Counted from the stretch's first letter, positions 17,786-27,515 are shown. The stretch is 64,000 nt of DNA from JBBPYC01 sp038200275 (GCA_038200275.1 JBBPYC010000082.1:1-64000), one strand, 5' to 3'. A program made the numbers and translations. The notes: a model not told the origin generated them from the letters alone.

Positions 17786-18721
17786 ATGTCCCAAACCACT
17801 GGATCGATGACGATGGCGCTTGCCCCAGCCAACCCCTGGGCGTTGGTGCCGCCGCTTGGCAATCTGGATGCTTACATCACGGCCGCAAACCGGTTGCCGC
17901 TGCTCACGCTCGAGCAGGAGCAACTTGCCGCGCGCCGCCTGCGTGACGAAAACCACGTCGAATCGGCTGGGCAGCTCGTCTTGTCGCACCTGCGGCTGGT
18001 CGTTTCGATCTCGCGCCAGTACCTGGGCTACGGACTGCCGCATGGCGACCTGATCCAGGAAGGCAACATCGGCCTGATGAAGGCGGTGAAGCGCTTCGAC
18101 CCCGAGCAAGGCGTGCGGCTGGTCAGCTATGCGATGCACTGGATCAAGGCCGAAATTCACGAATACATCTTGAAGAACTGGCGCATGGTCAAGGTGGCCA
18201 CCACCAAGGCGCAGCGCAAGTTGTTCTTCAACCTGCGGTCCATGAAGCAGGGCTACAAGGCCCATGCAGAAGGCGCTGATACGCACCGCGAATCGTTGAA
18301 CGAGCGCGAGATCGGCGCGATGGCAAGCCACCTGAACGTCAAGCGTGAAGAAGTGATCGAGATGGAAACCCGCCTGTCCGGCGGCGACGTGATGCTCGAC
18401 CCCGGCCCGTCCGCCGACGGCGAAGACAGCTTCGGCCCGATCGCCTATTTGGCCGACGCGCGCCAGGAGCCGACCGCGCTGCTCGAATCGCACCAGCGCG
18501 ACGTGTTGGCCAGTGAAGGCATTCAAACCGCACTGGGAAGCCTGGATGACCGCAGTCGCCGCATCGTTGAAGAGCGCTGGTTGAAAGTCAACGACGATGG
18601 TTCGGGCGGTATGACGTTGCACCAACTTGCCGCCGACTATGGTGTTTCGGCAGAGCGTATCCGTCAGATCGAATCGTCGGCGATGAAAAAAATGAAGAAG
18701 GCGCTCGCCGATTACGCCTGA
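17786..18721 (+). CDS. rpoH: RNA polymerase heat-shock sigma factor sigma-32
   Basis: A 311-residue sigma-70-family factor. Region 2 includes HLRLVVSISRQYLGYG and DLIQEGNIGLMKAVKRFDPE, the RpoH-specific box is AQRKLFFNLR, and region 4 ends in the helix-turn-helix LAADYGVSAERIRQIES. It directs transcription of chaperone and protease genes. The ATG at 17786 follows GGAGGAAATTGAGACC. The promoter carries a near-perfect CIRCE operator, so the gene is probably under HrcA repression, a layer of control absent from E. coli. It is followed by one of the dispersed repeats and then the 4.5S RNA gene. Confidence 0.96.
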   Translation: MSQTTGSMTMALAPANPWALVPPLGNLDAYITAANRLPLLTLEQEQLAARRLRDENHVESAGQLVLSHLRLVVSISRQYLGYGLPHGDLIQEGNIGLMKAVKRFDPEQGVRLVSYAMHWIKAEIHEYILKNWRMVKVATTKAQRKLFFNLRSMKQGYKAHAEGADTHRESLNEREIGAMASHLNVKREEVIEMETRLSGGDVMLDPGPSADGEDSFGPIAYLADARQEPTALLESHQRDVLASEGIQTALGSLDDRSRRIVEERWLKVNDDGSGGMTLHQLAADYGVSAERIRQIESSAMKKMKKALADYA

Positions 18722-18730
18722 AGGACCGGA

Positions 18731-18840
18731 TTCATTCCAGCGGGAACCGCAGAGCTGGCTCCACCAAGCCGCAGGGGTCGCCGCTCCCCCACTGGCAAGG
18801 GGGCAACCGGAAGCCGACCGGAGGGGGCGAAGGCTGGGGG
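18731..18840 (+). repeat. Dispersed GC-rich intergenic repeat, copy A (diverged)
   Basis: Begins TTCATTCCAGCGGG and ends GGGGGCGAAGGCTGGGGG, with GCCGCAGG and C-run/G-run blocks between. The same order of blocks recurs at 24704, 41092, 52820 and 54965, all in the same plus-strand orientation. The CCCCC...GGGGG core can fold back. This copy separates rpoH from the 4.5S RNA promoter. Confidence 0.65.
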
Positions 18841-18861
18841 CAAGCTAAAATCTGTTTCGAC

Positions 18862-18950
18862 GGGCCTTCCCGCATGGCAAAGCGGCCAACCGGGTCAGGT
18901 GGGGAACCAAGCAGCCCTAACTGTGGAGTCAGTGCCGGGGTCGAGGCTCG
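18862..18950 (+). ncRNA. ffs: 4.5S RNA, the RNA of the signal recognition particle
   Basis: The universally conserved SRP domain IV is present: GGTCAGGTGG, a GGAA tetraloop, then CCAAGCAGCCC (18893-18916). Compared with E. coli the closing pairs next to GGAA are swapped to GG/CC, a compensatory change that keeps the hairpin. The 5' GGGCCT can pair with the 3' AGGCTC, closing a long hairpin of about 89 bases, as expected for the short bacterial SRP RNA. A TAAAAT -10 box lies at 18846-18851; no convincing -35 was seen. It binds Ffh and targets nascent membrane proteins. A strong intrinsic terminator follows at 18983. Ends are approximate. Confidence 0.92.
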
Positions 18951-18982
18951 TCACCTTATTTGTGTCAGTTGTCTGTCATCAA

Positions 18983-19014
18983 AATGCGACCGGTTCACTC
19001 CGGTCGCATTTTTT
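18983..19014 (+). terminator. Intrinsic terminator of the 4.5S RNA gene
   Basis: Perfect 11-base stem AATGCGACCGG / CCGGTCGCATT with a six-base loop, followed by a run of T residues (19009-19014). About 32 bases after the mature RNA end. Confidence 0.9.
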
Positions 19015-19023
19015 GTTTCCGGC

Positions 19024-19778
19024 GTGCATTGCATCTCGGATGAAAAACAAACGGGCCGCGTTGTCGTCGTGACGGGCGCGTCGTGCAGCGTCGGCGCGAC
19101 CATCGCGCGGCGTCTGACTGGTGACGGCTTCAACGTAGTCATCAACTACTCACGTGACGCAGCGCCGGCCGATGCCTTGAACGAAGCACACCGTTAGCGC
19201 GGTGCAGAGGCCATTGCGCACCCAACCGACATGAGCGATGCCGCAGCGGTCAAGTCGCTGTTTGACGCAGCCGAATCGGCGTTCGGCGGCATCGACGTCC
19301 TCATCAACAGCGCCAGCACCATGCGCTTGTCGCCATGGGCTGAGACCGACGACGACGCTTTCGGTCGCCAGCTCGACGTCAACCTGAAAGGCAGCTTCCA
19401 CATCGTGCGCGAAGCCGCACGCCGTCTGCGTCACGGTGGCCGCATCGTCAACATTTCGATCAGCGTGGTTGGCAAGTTGTTTCCGACCTACGGGGTCTAC
19501 ACAGCCACCAAGGTCGGCGTGGAAGCGCTGACCGCGACCCTCGCGAGGCGCTGCGTAGCCGCAACATCTGCGTCAACGCCGTAGCGCCCGGGCCGACCGC
19601 GACCGCGCTGTTGCTGCACGGCAAGTCGGCTGAAGTGGTGGAACGGCTGGCGAAGATGCCTCCACTGGAGCGGCTGGCCGAGACGACGGACAACGCATCC
19701 GTCGTCTCACTCCTTGCCGGAATGGACGGTGGCTGGGTGAACGGGCAGACGCTGCGCGCCAATGGGGGCATTGTGTGA
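19024..19778 (+). pseudogene. SDR-family oxidoreductase gene with a nonsense codon and a frameshift
   Basis: The reading frame from about 19024 encodes VVVVTGASCSVGATIARRL (nucleotide-binding loop, with GASCSVG in place of the usual GxSxGIG) and is cut by TAG at 19195-19197. It resumes in the same frame with DVLINSASTMRLSPWAE, NLKGSFHIVREAA and the YxxxK-like YTATK. Near 19545-19552 a base is missing and the frame moves by one, giving NICVNAVAPGPTATAL and ending WVNGQTLRANGGIV with TGA at 19778. All parts of a FabG-like reductase of about 245 residues are there, so this is a recent, two-lesion pseudogene. The start codon (GTG 19024 used here) is doubtful. Confidence 0.82.
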
Positions 19779-19794
19779 GCGGTGCCTCCTAAAC

Positions 19795-19822
19795 CGCGCT
19801 GCCCGTGGGCTTGGGCAGCGCG
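19795..19822. terminator. Bidirectional terminator-like hairpin
   Basis: CGCGCTGCCC and GGGCAGCGCG form a perfect 10-base stem around an eight-base loop. It lies between the 3' ends of the broken SDR gene and the convergent flavoprotein gene. T-tracts are weak on both sides, so it may act only partly. Confidence 0.5.
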
Positions 19823-19827
19823 TTGAT

Positions 19828-21180
19828 TCAAACAGCGGGCATGGCCTCCAGCCGCTGCAACCGCTCGACCGCTGCCAACCCGGCTGCCCGACCCGTGCTG
19901 AAACAGGCGGCGAGCAGATAACCGCCCGTCGGCGCCTCCCAGTCGAGCATCTCGCCAGCGCAATAGACGCCCGGCAGCGCTTCCAGCATTGACGCCGCAG
20001 TCATCGCTTCGAAGCGCACCCCGCCTGCGCTGCTGATGGCTTCGGCGATCGGGCGCGCGGCACACAACGAGATCGGCAACGCCTTGATCGCCGCGCTTAA
20101 CCGGTCTGCATCTGCAAAATCGCTCTTGGGCAGCAGCTCATGCAGGATCGCGCTTTTGATGCCGTCGAGCCGAAGCCGGCTTTTCAGATGGCTGGCCAGC
20201 GAGCGGGAGCCGCGTGGGTGCGCGACTTCTGAGTGCACTTGGGCCAACGTGCGGCCAGGCAAGAGATCGAGATGGAAGGTGGCATGGCCAGTGGCTGCGA
20301 TCTCGTCGCGCAACAGCGCCGAGGCGGCATAAACCAAACTGCCTTCGATGCCGGTATCCGTCACGACGAACTCGCCCGATTGATGGAAGTGTCGGCCGAG
20401 CCGGTCGTTGAATGTCAACGCGACCGATTTGAACGGTTGGCCAGCGAAGCGACTTTTAAAAAATTCGCTCCAGCCAGGTTGGTCAGCGGCAACGTCCCCC
20501 ACGTTGAATCCGCAATTCGACGGCAACAGGGGCGCGACGTCCACTCGGCGGCTGTGCAGCAGCGGCGCCCAGGCGCCGTCCGAACCTAGCCGTGGCCAGC
20601 TTGCGCCGCCGAGCGCGAGCACGACGACCTGAGCGCGAATCGCAACCCGCCCCTGCGGCACATCGAACGTCCAGGCGTCGTCGCCCTCACCCATCCCGGC
20701 AGCCCAGCCGGTCCACCGGTGCCGCATGTGAAAGCGCACCGGCGCGCCGCCGTGTGGCGGATGGCGCAGGCGCGCAAGCCACGCGCGCAACAGCGGCGCG
20801 GACTTCATGTCGGTCGGAAATACGCGGCCGGAGCTGCCGACAAAGGTTTCGATGCCGAGGCCGTGCGCCCAGGCGCGCAGTTCATCGGGCCCAAACGCCT
20901 GCAGCAGCGGTGCCAGCGCTTCGGCGCGGGAGGCGTAGCGTTCGACCTGCCGCGGCAACGGCTCGGCATGTGCAAGGTTCAACCCGCCACGCCCTGCAAG
21001 CAAAAACTTGCGGCCGGCAGACGGCATCGCATCGAACACGTCGACACAGATGCCGGCGGCCGACAGCACCTCGGCCGCCATCAGCCCAGCCGGGCCGGCC
21101 CCGATCACGATGACAGGCAACGTTTGGGCGTCAGGCGTCAGGGGGCTGAGCGCGGCGGGTGGCGTGGGCAAATCGTTCAA
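19828..21180 (-). CDS. HI0933-type flavoprotein (BaiN/TIGR03862 group)
   Basis: A 450-residue FAD-binding protein. The Rossmann FAD motif is VIVIGAGPAGLMAAEVLSAA near residue 23, followed by GRKFLLAGRGGLNL, a signature of the HI0933 family. The C-terminal FAD block is YCAGEMLDWEAPTGGYLLA. Family members are reductases of ill-defined substrate (BaiN acts on bile-acid enones). The start ATG at 21180 gives a proline-rich lead of about 20 residues before the fold. It is on the same strand as, and 139 bases downstream of, addA; convergent with the broken SDR gene. Confidence 0.87.
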   Translation of the reverse strand: MNDLPTPPAALSPLTPDAQTLPVIVIGAGPAGLMAAEVLSAAGICVDVFDAMPSAGRKFLLAGRGGLNLAHAEPLPRQVERYASRAEALAPLLQAFGPDELRAWAHGLGIETFVGSSGRVFPTDMKSAPLLRAWLARLRHPPHGGAPVRFHMRHRWTGWAAGMGEGDDAWTFDVPQGRVAIRAQVVVLALGGASWPRLGSDGAWAPLLHSRRVDVAPLLPSNCGFNVGDVAADQPGWSEFFKSRFAGQPFKSVALTFNDRLGRHFHQSGEFVVTDTGIEGSLVYAASALLRDEIAATGHATFHLDLLPGRTLAQVHSEVAHPRGSRSLASHLKSRLRLDGIKSAILHELLPKSDFADADRLSAAIKALPISLCAARPIAEAISSAGGVRFEAMTAASMLEALPGVYCAGEMLDWEAPTGGYLLAACFSTGRAAGLAAVERLQRLEAMPAV

Positions 21181-21319
21181 AACTCAAAAGGAATGGTTGG
21201 CGGCGCGGTAGACCGACCGGTGCCGTGCTTGGTCGTCTGGCGCAGGTGCGTCAAATGGCTTGTCGAGCCGTCAGGTTGCCACGCCGCAAGCGCAGCGCCT
21301 TCGCAATCATGCACAACGC

Positions 21320-24300
21320 TCATTCGAATGCCTGCACTGCGCCGCCGCTCGACAAACACGCGACGTGCACCACCGCGTCGGCCTGCACCGCTTGCAGTGC
21401 CGCGCGCAGCCGGCTGGCGCGGGCGGGTGGTGTTTCGCCGTCTTTCTCGGCTTGCAGCGGCAGCGCATAGTCGAACCCCCACCAGTGGCCAGTGTCGCGA
21501 CGGTGCACCAGCCGGTCCAGCCGCAGCAACGCGCCATCGGGCGTCACCAGATCGAGATCGTTTTGCTGCCAGTCGATTTGCGCAGGATTCCAGGCCCAGG
21601 CGGCCGTATCGGTCAGCACTTGGTGCGCCAGTGCCGCCGCGTGGCGCGCTTCGGTGGGCGTCAGTCGGCATTCGCGTGTCACAGCCGCGACCTGCGCGGG
21701 GGGCACGGCCTGGGCGCCGAGCGATGCCCAACCCAGCAACCGGCGCAACGCTGCGTACAGCCGCAGGTCGGCAGCGCTGCGGTCGGCGTTTTCAGAGGTG
21801 CCACGCGTTGCGCGTGGCGTCCCGGACGACTGCGACGATGTGGTCGCGCCCAGCGCGTTGGGCGCGGTTGTCCAAGGTGCGCCGGGCAATTGGGGCAGCA
21901 CGAAATGGGTTGCCTGACCGATCGTCGGCGGCACCGCTTCCGTCAACGCGACGGGCCTTGCATGAGTCACGATGCGGCTGCGCCAGCTTGGCGTACTGGC
22001 CGCGCGCGCAGGCGCAATCGACGACAACACCAGCTGTGCCCGGGCACGCGTCATCGCAACGTACAACGCGTTGAGCTCCTCACGCGCCCTTGCGGTCTGC
22101 TCGGCAGCCACCGCATCGACGCAGCAGTCGCTTGGATGCGTCTCGCTCACCAGGAACACGAAGCGTTGCGGCGCGGCGGCCGCGCCCCGCCAGTCGATCA
22201 ACACGCCCATTGAATCCTTGCGCCCCAATTGCGCTTCCGTGTCGAGCAGCAGCACGAGTGGCGCCTCCAGCCCCTTGGCACCGTGCACGGTCAGCAGGCG
22301 CACCGCGTTGGGCGTGCTGCTGGCCGGCGCCATCGGGCCGAACCGGCTTTTCAGCGCGCGCACCAGCGCATACGGCGTTGCATAGCGGGCGGCGTCGATG
22401 CGCAGCGCGGCCGACAGCACCGCGCGCAGGTTGGCCAGCACCGTCTCGCGCAGCGGCCCCGGCGCGGCAGCGGCAAAGCGCGCGAGCACGTCGGCGTCGT
22501 GATAGATCGCGGCCAGCGCGTCGTGCGGGGACTGGGTGTCGAGCCAACCTTTCCAGCGCCGAAGTTTTCTAGGCAAATCGGGTTGGGCCGCAAGCAGTTG
22601 TTGCATTTCTTGCTTCTGATTCAATAGCAAATCGAACCAGCTCGACGTGGGGTTCGCACGCTTCGCAAGGGCGATCTGCACCAGCGCGTCGTCTGGCACC
22701 GAGAACAGCGGCGAGCGCAACATGCGCGCGGTCGACAAGTCATGCCCGGGCGACACCACTGCATCCAGCAGCGCGACGATGTCCTGCACTTCGGGCGCGT
22801 TGGCCAGCCGGCGCTGCTCGGGCTGGGTGGCGGCCACGCCCAACGCGCGCAGCTCGGTTTCAAGCACGCCGAGCGGGGCTCTACGGCGGGCCAGTACCAT
22901 GACGTCGCGCGGTGCAAGCCCTTGCTTTGCATCCGCCAGGCAGGTTGCTATCCAGACGGCGGCCTGACGGCATTCGCGTTGCTGGAGCGTGTCCTCGGGC
23001 AGACTGCGCGGCTCGGTCAATGTGTCGCGCCAACGCGATGCGTCGGCGGTTGCTTGGACTGTTTCCTCGCGTGCGATTGGCGGCAGTTCGAGCACGCCGC
23101 CGACATCGGCAGACGCGGTGGTGTGCGCGCGAAACCCGTTGTAGGCGCCGTCGGCTTGTGCGCGCGTCATCACATCGTTCAGCGCAGCGAGCAGCACCGG
23201 CGCGTTGCGGCGGGTGTGGTCGCAGGCCAGCAGGTCGCCGCCGAGGCCGTCGCGTAAAAACGCCTGCGCTGCGCGAAACACCTGCGGCTCGGCACGGCGG
23301 AAGCGGTAGATGCTCTGCTTCGGGTCGCCCACGATGAACACGCGCGGCGGCTCCAGACCGCCGCCGCTGCCCACGTAGCCGCTGAGCCATGCCGACAGCG
23401 CCTGCCACTGCAGCGGATTGGTGTCTTGAAACTCATCGATCAACAGATGCCGCACGCGTGCATCGAGCCGCTCTTGCAAGAAGCCGCCGAGCAGTTCGTC
23501 GCTGAGCAGGTGCTGCGCGGCGTGCTCGACATCGGCCATGTCGAGCACGCCGCGCTCACGCTTCAATGCAGCGAACTCGGCCAGCAGCACGCGCGACAGG
23601 CGGGTCATGCGTTGCTGGTAATCGTGCGCGGCTTGCTGATCCTCCGCCAATCGTGCTCGCAGCAATTGCGTTTGCGCCTCTCGCACGTGCGCAAGACCGG
23701 TGATCTTGTCGCTGAACTTGCGCGGCTCACCGTCGTTGGTCAGCAGCGCCGTGGTCAGGCCGAGCATGTCGCGCGCAGCCAGTGCCTGCTCCAGTTCCCC
23801 ACCGCGCGCCGCAAACGACGGCGCGCCGGTGCCGAGCGCCTTCGCCGCCCTGCCCATCTGAGCGCGCTGCGCGGGGTCGTCGAACAGTGCGTCGACTGGC
23901 CGCGGCCAGTCGGCGAATTCGACGAAGCGCTGGGCGGCCGTGTCGACCGACCGCTCCACCACGCCCAGCGCATCGGCCAAGCCGAACTCGATGCGGCGTT
24001 GCAGCACGCTGTCCAGCGCTTTTTGCGTCTGAAAGCGTCCGTGCGCCTTCACGAGCGCCAGGTGATCGGCGCGCAGCGGCGGCTGCTCGATCAGCCGCTG
24101 ATAAAAGCGCGGCCACAGGCGCGCGACGAGCTCGGTTTCATCCTCGACCAACTCGGCATCGGCCGACAGCCCGAGCCGCTCCAGCAGCGACAACGGCGCC
24201 CCCGCCAGCAGCGTCCAGAACCAGCCGTGAAAGGTACGAATCTGCACTGGCCGCGCAGCGTCGAGCACGGTTCGGTACAGCCCGCGCAGCGGCTCCGCGG

Positions 24301-24646
24301 ATGCCTGCGCTGCAGCCGGCGTCAGCCCACGCGCGATCAGCTCATCGACCAACTTGGCCGGCTCGGCCCGTGCGAACTCAGCCAGCCACTGATGCAGCCG
24401 CTCGCGCATCTCACCGGCGGCGCGACGCGTGAAGCTGATCGCCAAAATCTCATGCGGCGCGCATCCCGCGAGTAGCGCCCGCACGATGCGCGACACCAAC
24501 ATCCAGGTCTTGCCCGCGCCCGCACAAGCCTCCACCGCGACATGGCGCGCGGGGTCGCAAGCGACCGCATAAAAGCGCGCCATCGGGACTGTCTCGCCGT
24601 TGCACTGGAACGCAGGTTCGATCGGTTGGATTCCGGAAGCCGTCAT
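21320..24646 (-). CDS. addA: AddA-type UvrD-like helicase subunit of the AddAB recombination complex
   Basis: About 1108 residues. The helicase Walker A is VEACAGAGKTWML, motif II is LLIDEFQDTNPLQWQAL, motif III is VGDPKQSIYRFRRAEP and motif V/VI blocks are VHGAKGLEAPLVLLLD and LYVAMTRARAQLVLS. It unwinds broken DNA ends together with AddB. The C-terminal RecB-type nuclease domain is recognisable (LLRLDRLVHRR...WWGFDYAL) but the lysine of the usual DYK triad is replaced by alanine (FDYAL), and the following QxxxY helix is not seen, so this nuclease is probably dead. The start is uncertain among 24679, 24646 and 24583. A dispersed repeat separates it from addB. Confidence 0.88.
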   Translation of the reverse strand: MTASGIQPIEPAFQCNGETVPMARFYAVACDPARHVAVEACAGAGKTWMLVSRIVRALLAGCAPHEILAISFTRRAAGEMRERLHQWLAEFARAEPAKLVDELIARGLTPAAAQASAEPLRGLYRTVLDAARPVQIRTFHGWFWTLLAGAPLSLLERLGLSADAELVEDETELVARLWPRFYQRLIEQPPLRADHLALVKAHGRFQTQKALDSVLQRRIEFGLADALGVVERSVDTAAQRFVEFADWPRPVDALFDDPAQRAQMGRAAKALGTGAPSFAARGGELEQALAARDMLGLTTALLTNDGEPRKFSDKITGLAHVREAQTQLLRARLAEDQQAAHDYQQRMTRLSRVLLAEFAALKRERGVLDMADVEHAAQHLLSDELLGGFLQERLDARVRHLLIDEFQDTNPLQWQALSAWLSGYVGSGGGLEPPRVFIVGDPKQSIYRFRRAEPQVFRAAQAFLRDGLGGDLLACDHTRRNAPVLLAALNDVMTRAQADGAYNGFRAHTTASADVGGVLELPPIAREETVQATADASRWRDTLTEPRSLPEDTLQQRECRQAAVWIATCLADAKQGLAPRDVMVLARRRAPLGVLETELRALGVAATQPEQRRLANAPEVQDIVALLDAVVSPGHDLSTARMLRSPLFSVPDDALVQIALAKRANPTSSWFDLLLNQKQEMQQLLAAQPDLPRKLRRWKGWLDTQSPHDALAAIYHDADVLARFAAAAPGPLRETVLANLRAVLSAALRIDAARYATPYALVRALKSRFGPMAPASSTPNAVRLLTVHGAKGLEAPLVLLLDTEAQLGRKDSMGVLIDWRGAAAAPQRFVFLVSETHPSDCCVDAVAAEQTARAREELNALYVAMTRARAQLVLSSIAPARAASTPSWRSRIVTHARPVALTEAVPPTIGQATHFVLPQLPGAPWTTAPNALGATTSSQSSGTPRATRGTSENADRSAADLRLYAALRRLLGWASLGAQAVPPAQVAAVTRECRLTPTEARHAAALAHQVLTDTAAWAWNPAQIDWQQNDLDLVTPDGALLRLDRLVHRRDTGHWWGFDYALPLQAEKDGETPPARASRLRAALQAVQADAVVHVACLSSGGAVQAFE

Positions 24647-24703
24647 GCAAGTTTGAGCGGTCGCTGCTGCACTGAGCAACTGGCGATCTGTGGAAGCCCC
24701 GAG

Positions 24704-24796
24704 TTCATTCCAGCGGGGGCCACGGACGGGCTCGGCCCGGCCGCAGGCACCGCCCCCGGCGAGGGATTAGCCGAGAGCGACGCGAAGGCTGGGGGA
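24704..24796 (+). repeat. Dispersed GC-rich intergenic repeat, copy B
   Basis: TTCATTCCAGCGGGGGCC at the left, GGCCGCAGGC and GCCCCCGGCGAGGG in the middle, ending GACGCGAAGGCTGGGGG. It ends directly at the addB stop codon and separates addB from addA on the minus strand; the repeat itself reads in plus orientation like the other four. Confidence 0.75.
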
Positions 24797-24797
24797 G

Positions 24798-27446
24798 TCA
24801 CCAGGAATCCCGCCGGCAAAGTCCACGCGCCGCGCACCAGTCGCACGCGCTGCCGGCGCCCATCGGCGGCATCTCGGCACCGGCAGCGATGCGCTGCAGA
24901 TCGTGCGTGAGGCCAGCCACCAACGCATCGCGCAGTTCGACCATGTCCTGCTGCTCGTGCGGCACGGTGCCCTTCTCACCCACGTTCAAATACAGCGCAG
25001 CCACCGTGTCGTCGGCCAGCAGCGCGCCGTAGAACGCGAGCTGCGTGTCCTCGCCCGACTGCTTGATGCGCTTGCGGGTGCGCTCCGGCGCTTCGGTCTT
25101 GTAATCAATCAGCAGCGCGCGGCCGTCGGCGAGGCGGTCCAGCCGGTCGATCCGGCCGGACAGAACGATGTCACCGTAACGCTGTTCGCAGGCCAACTCA
25201 GCCGCTTCGAAGCGGGTGCCAGCGTGCTCTTCGCGTGCAAGCCATGCGAGGTAGCCATCGCGCAACTGCGGCCACGATGCGGCGAACGGGAGGAATTCGT
25301 GCTCGGCCAGGCCAAGCTCAATCGACGCACGCTGGGCTGCTGCATCGATCGCGGCAAGTCTTGCTTTGCCTGCGGCAACCGGTGCGGCCTGCATCGCCTC
25401 ATGAAACAGCTTCAGCAGGTGATGCAGCCAGTTGCCGAAGTCGCGCTTGCCCACTTCGACTTCAATTTCGTCGGCCTCGCCCAGGCCGAGTTGGCGCAGC
25501 GCGAAGAACTGATAAGGGCATTGGCGCAGAGACTCATAGGCGCTGGCAGAGATTTTCTCAAGCACCAGCGTGGGCGCCCGGGCGCGGCTTGGACGCACCG
25601 GCGCGGTGGCCATCGTGCGCGGTGTGCGTGGGTCGGCTGCTGCTGCCGGTCCCTGCGTGGAGTCGGCCAGCAGCCACCGCTGCAGCAGCGGACTCGGCAC
25701 CAGCGGCTCACCGCCGCCATCGCTGGCGCGCCAGAGCAAATCGGCCACTGGCGCGGCGGCCATCGCGTGCTGCCAGGCGGCGGCCTGCGCCTGCGCAAGT
25801 TGTTCGCGCGTGACGAGGCCCAAAGCTTCGCGCTGCGCGGTTCCGAATGCGGTGTCGGGCTCCGGCGCGGCGTTCAGATGTCGCTCGTCGCAGCCAGGGA
25901 GGACCAAGGCTGCGAACGGTCGAGCAAACAGCTGGGCCAGCGGCAAGATTACGACCCGCGCGGCGTCAGGCGCTTCCGGCACGAAGCGCGCGTGTTCGAG
26001 CCCGTCAGCCACCCAACGCCGAAACTCACCCAGCGCGAGCCGCTGCTGCGCCCAGCTGGTGCCGCTCAGGCGCAACGCACAGGCGGCCTGCACATCGGGC
26101 TCGTCAAGCTGCAATGTGGTCAGCACCTGGCGACCCGCCGGGTCGGCGTCCAGGGCATCCCACTGGCCGCATTCGAGCAGCGCGGCGCGCAATGCGGCAA
26201 GCCAGCCACCAAGTGGGCGCGGCTGGGTCAGCGTGCCTCGCAGGCGCTCGGCGCGTTCGGTCAACGCGGCCGGGCCGTCGGCGCCGCGCGGGGCCATTGC
26301 GCACCAGCTCTGCCACTGGGCGGCACCGGCTCGGCGCAACGCGCGCTCCAACGGTGCGACGTCGCTGCTCGCGAAGGCGGGTGCGTTTTTCAACCAGTCG
26401 AGCACCACGTCGGTGGTGGCTGTGGTGCCTGCAGCGCGCAACACGCCCATCACCTGGGCAGCGGCGCGGCTGGTCGACAGCGCCCAGCCGGTCTCATCGT
26501 GCATGGTGACACTGCGTGACTCGAGCAGCGCCCGCACGCGGCGGGTCAGCAGCCGGTCGGTCGCGGCCAGTGCAACCGGCGTGCGGCCCGCATGCAGATG
26601 CTGCAGCACACAAGCGGCGCTGCACTCGGCCTCGTCTTCGGTGTCGAGCGTCTTGTGCACGGAAAATCGCAACGCATGAGCCGTCGGCACCGACGCAGCA
26701 GGCGGTGTCTCGGGCAGCGACAGCAGGGCCGCACGCGCACCCAGGTGTTGCACAAGTGCGCGCGCCAGCGGCTCCGGGCTCGGGCCTTCGAGCACGATCA
26801 GCGCATCCGGCGCCTGCGCGCCGTCGACCGCGTACCAGAGCCGATCCGTCACGTAGTCGGACGCAAGCGCCCATTCGAGTGCAATCCGCGCGAGTGCGGC
26901 TTCCAGTGCGAGCGCGCCGCCTTCGAGCCCCAGACCGACGGCCAGGCGCGCCTCCTCACCCCAACTGGCGCGCTCAGCCAGCGGCAACGCAGCGACCCGC
27001 CGCGCAATCTCATGTGCCGTCCTGACCAGCCGGAATGCAAGCGCTGGCGCCTGCGCGCCGAGCCCGGCACCGTCCAGCAGCGCCCGCGCGGCCAGGCCGT
27101 CACGCGCCGCATCGAATCGGATGGACTCAGGTGAGTTGTGCTCGGCTGGTGGCATCGATTGAGCCCAGTGCAACGCCGTCAGAAACCGCGGCATGAAGGC
27201 CGATCGCTGTGGGCTGGACTGACATGCGCGCGCCCACATCGCCTGCGCAAGCGGCACCAGTTGCGCATAGGGCAGCAGCACGAGGCAGCGCGCCGGGTGT
27301 GCATCCAGCCGCAAACGCAGTGCATCGATGCGTGCAATCAGGCCGTCCGCCGGGTCGAGCCAGACCGCCGCATCGGCTGCCGCAGCGTGCTGGGCCGACA
27401 CAGCTGGGGTGCGCTGCGCATCGCTTGCAAAGGTCGTTTCTGTCAC
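24798..27446 (-). CDS. addB: AddB-type nuclease subunit with iron-sulfur staple
   Basis: An 882-residue protein. The C-terminal third carries a complete PD-(D/E)XK nuclease: SGRIDRLDRLADGRALLIDYK followed by TQLAFYGALL. A cysteine in LRQCPYQFF and three near the end (CDWCAARGLC) make the four-cysteine iron-sulfur staple known from AddB. The middle has a helicase-like fold without Walker motifs, as usual for AddB. Together with AddA it processes double-strand breaks for RecA loading. The ATG at 27446 is divergent from trxA. AddB retains an intact nuclease whereas AddA seems to have lost its own. Confidence 0.88.
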   Translation of the reverse strand: MTETTFASDAQRTPAVSAQHAAAADAAVWLDPADGLIARIDALRLRLDAHPARCLVLLPYAQLVPLAQAMWARACQSSPQRSAFMPRFLTALHWAQSMPPAEHNSPESIRFDAARDGLAARALLDGAGLGAQAPALAFRLVRTAHEIARRVAALPLAERASWGEEARLAVGLGLEGGALALEAALARIALEWALASDYVTDRLWYAVDGAQAPDALIVLEGPSPEPLARALVQHLGARAALLSLPETPPAASVPTAHALRFSVHKTLDTEDEAECSAACVLQHLHAGRTPVALAATDRLLTRRVRALLESRSVTMHDETGWALSTSRAAAQVMGVLRAAGTTATTDVVLDWLKNAPAFASSDVAPLERALRRAGAAQWQSWCAMAPRGADGPAALTERAERLRGTLTQPRPLGGWLAALRAALLECGQWDALDADPAGRQVLTTLQLDEPDVQAACALRLSGTSWAQQRLALGEFRRWVADGLEHARFVPEAPDAARVVILPLAQLFARPFAALVLPGCDERHLNAAPEPDTAFGTAQREALGLVTREQLAQAQAAAWQHAMAAAPVADLLWRASDGGGEPLVPSPLLQRWLLADSTQGPAAAADPRTPRTMATAPVRPSRARAPTLVLEKISASAYESLRQCPYQFFALRQLGLGEADEIEVEVGKRDFGNWLHHLLKLFHEAMQAAPVAAGKARLAAIDAAAQRASIELGLAEHEFLPFAASWPQLRDGYLAWLAREEHAGTRFEAAELACEQRYGDIVLSGRIDRLDRLADGRALLIDYKTEAPERTRKRIKQSGEDTQLAFYGALLADDTVAALYLNVGEKGTVPHEQQDMVELRDALVAGLTHDLQRIAAGAEMPPMGAGSACDWCAARGLCRRDSW

Positions 27447-27515
27447 AATTTACCAACTCTATCCTGTTGCGACGACGAGTCGTTTTTCCCCCTTTTCCTC
27501 CAGAAAGACCACGCC

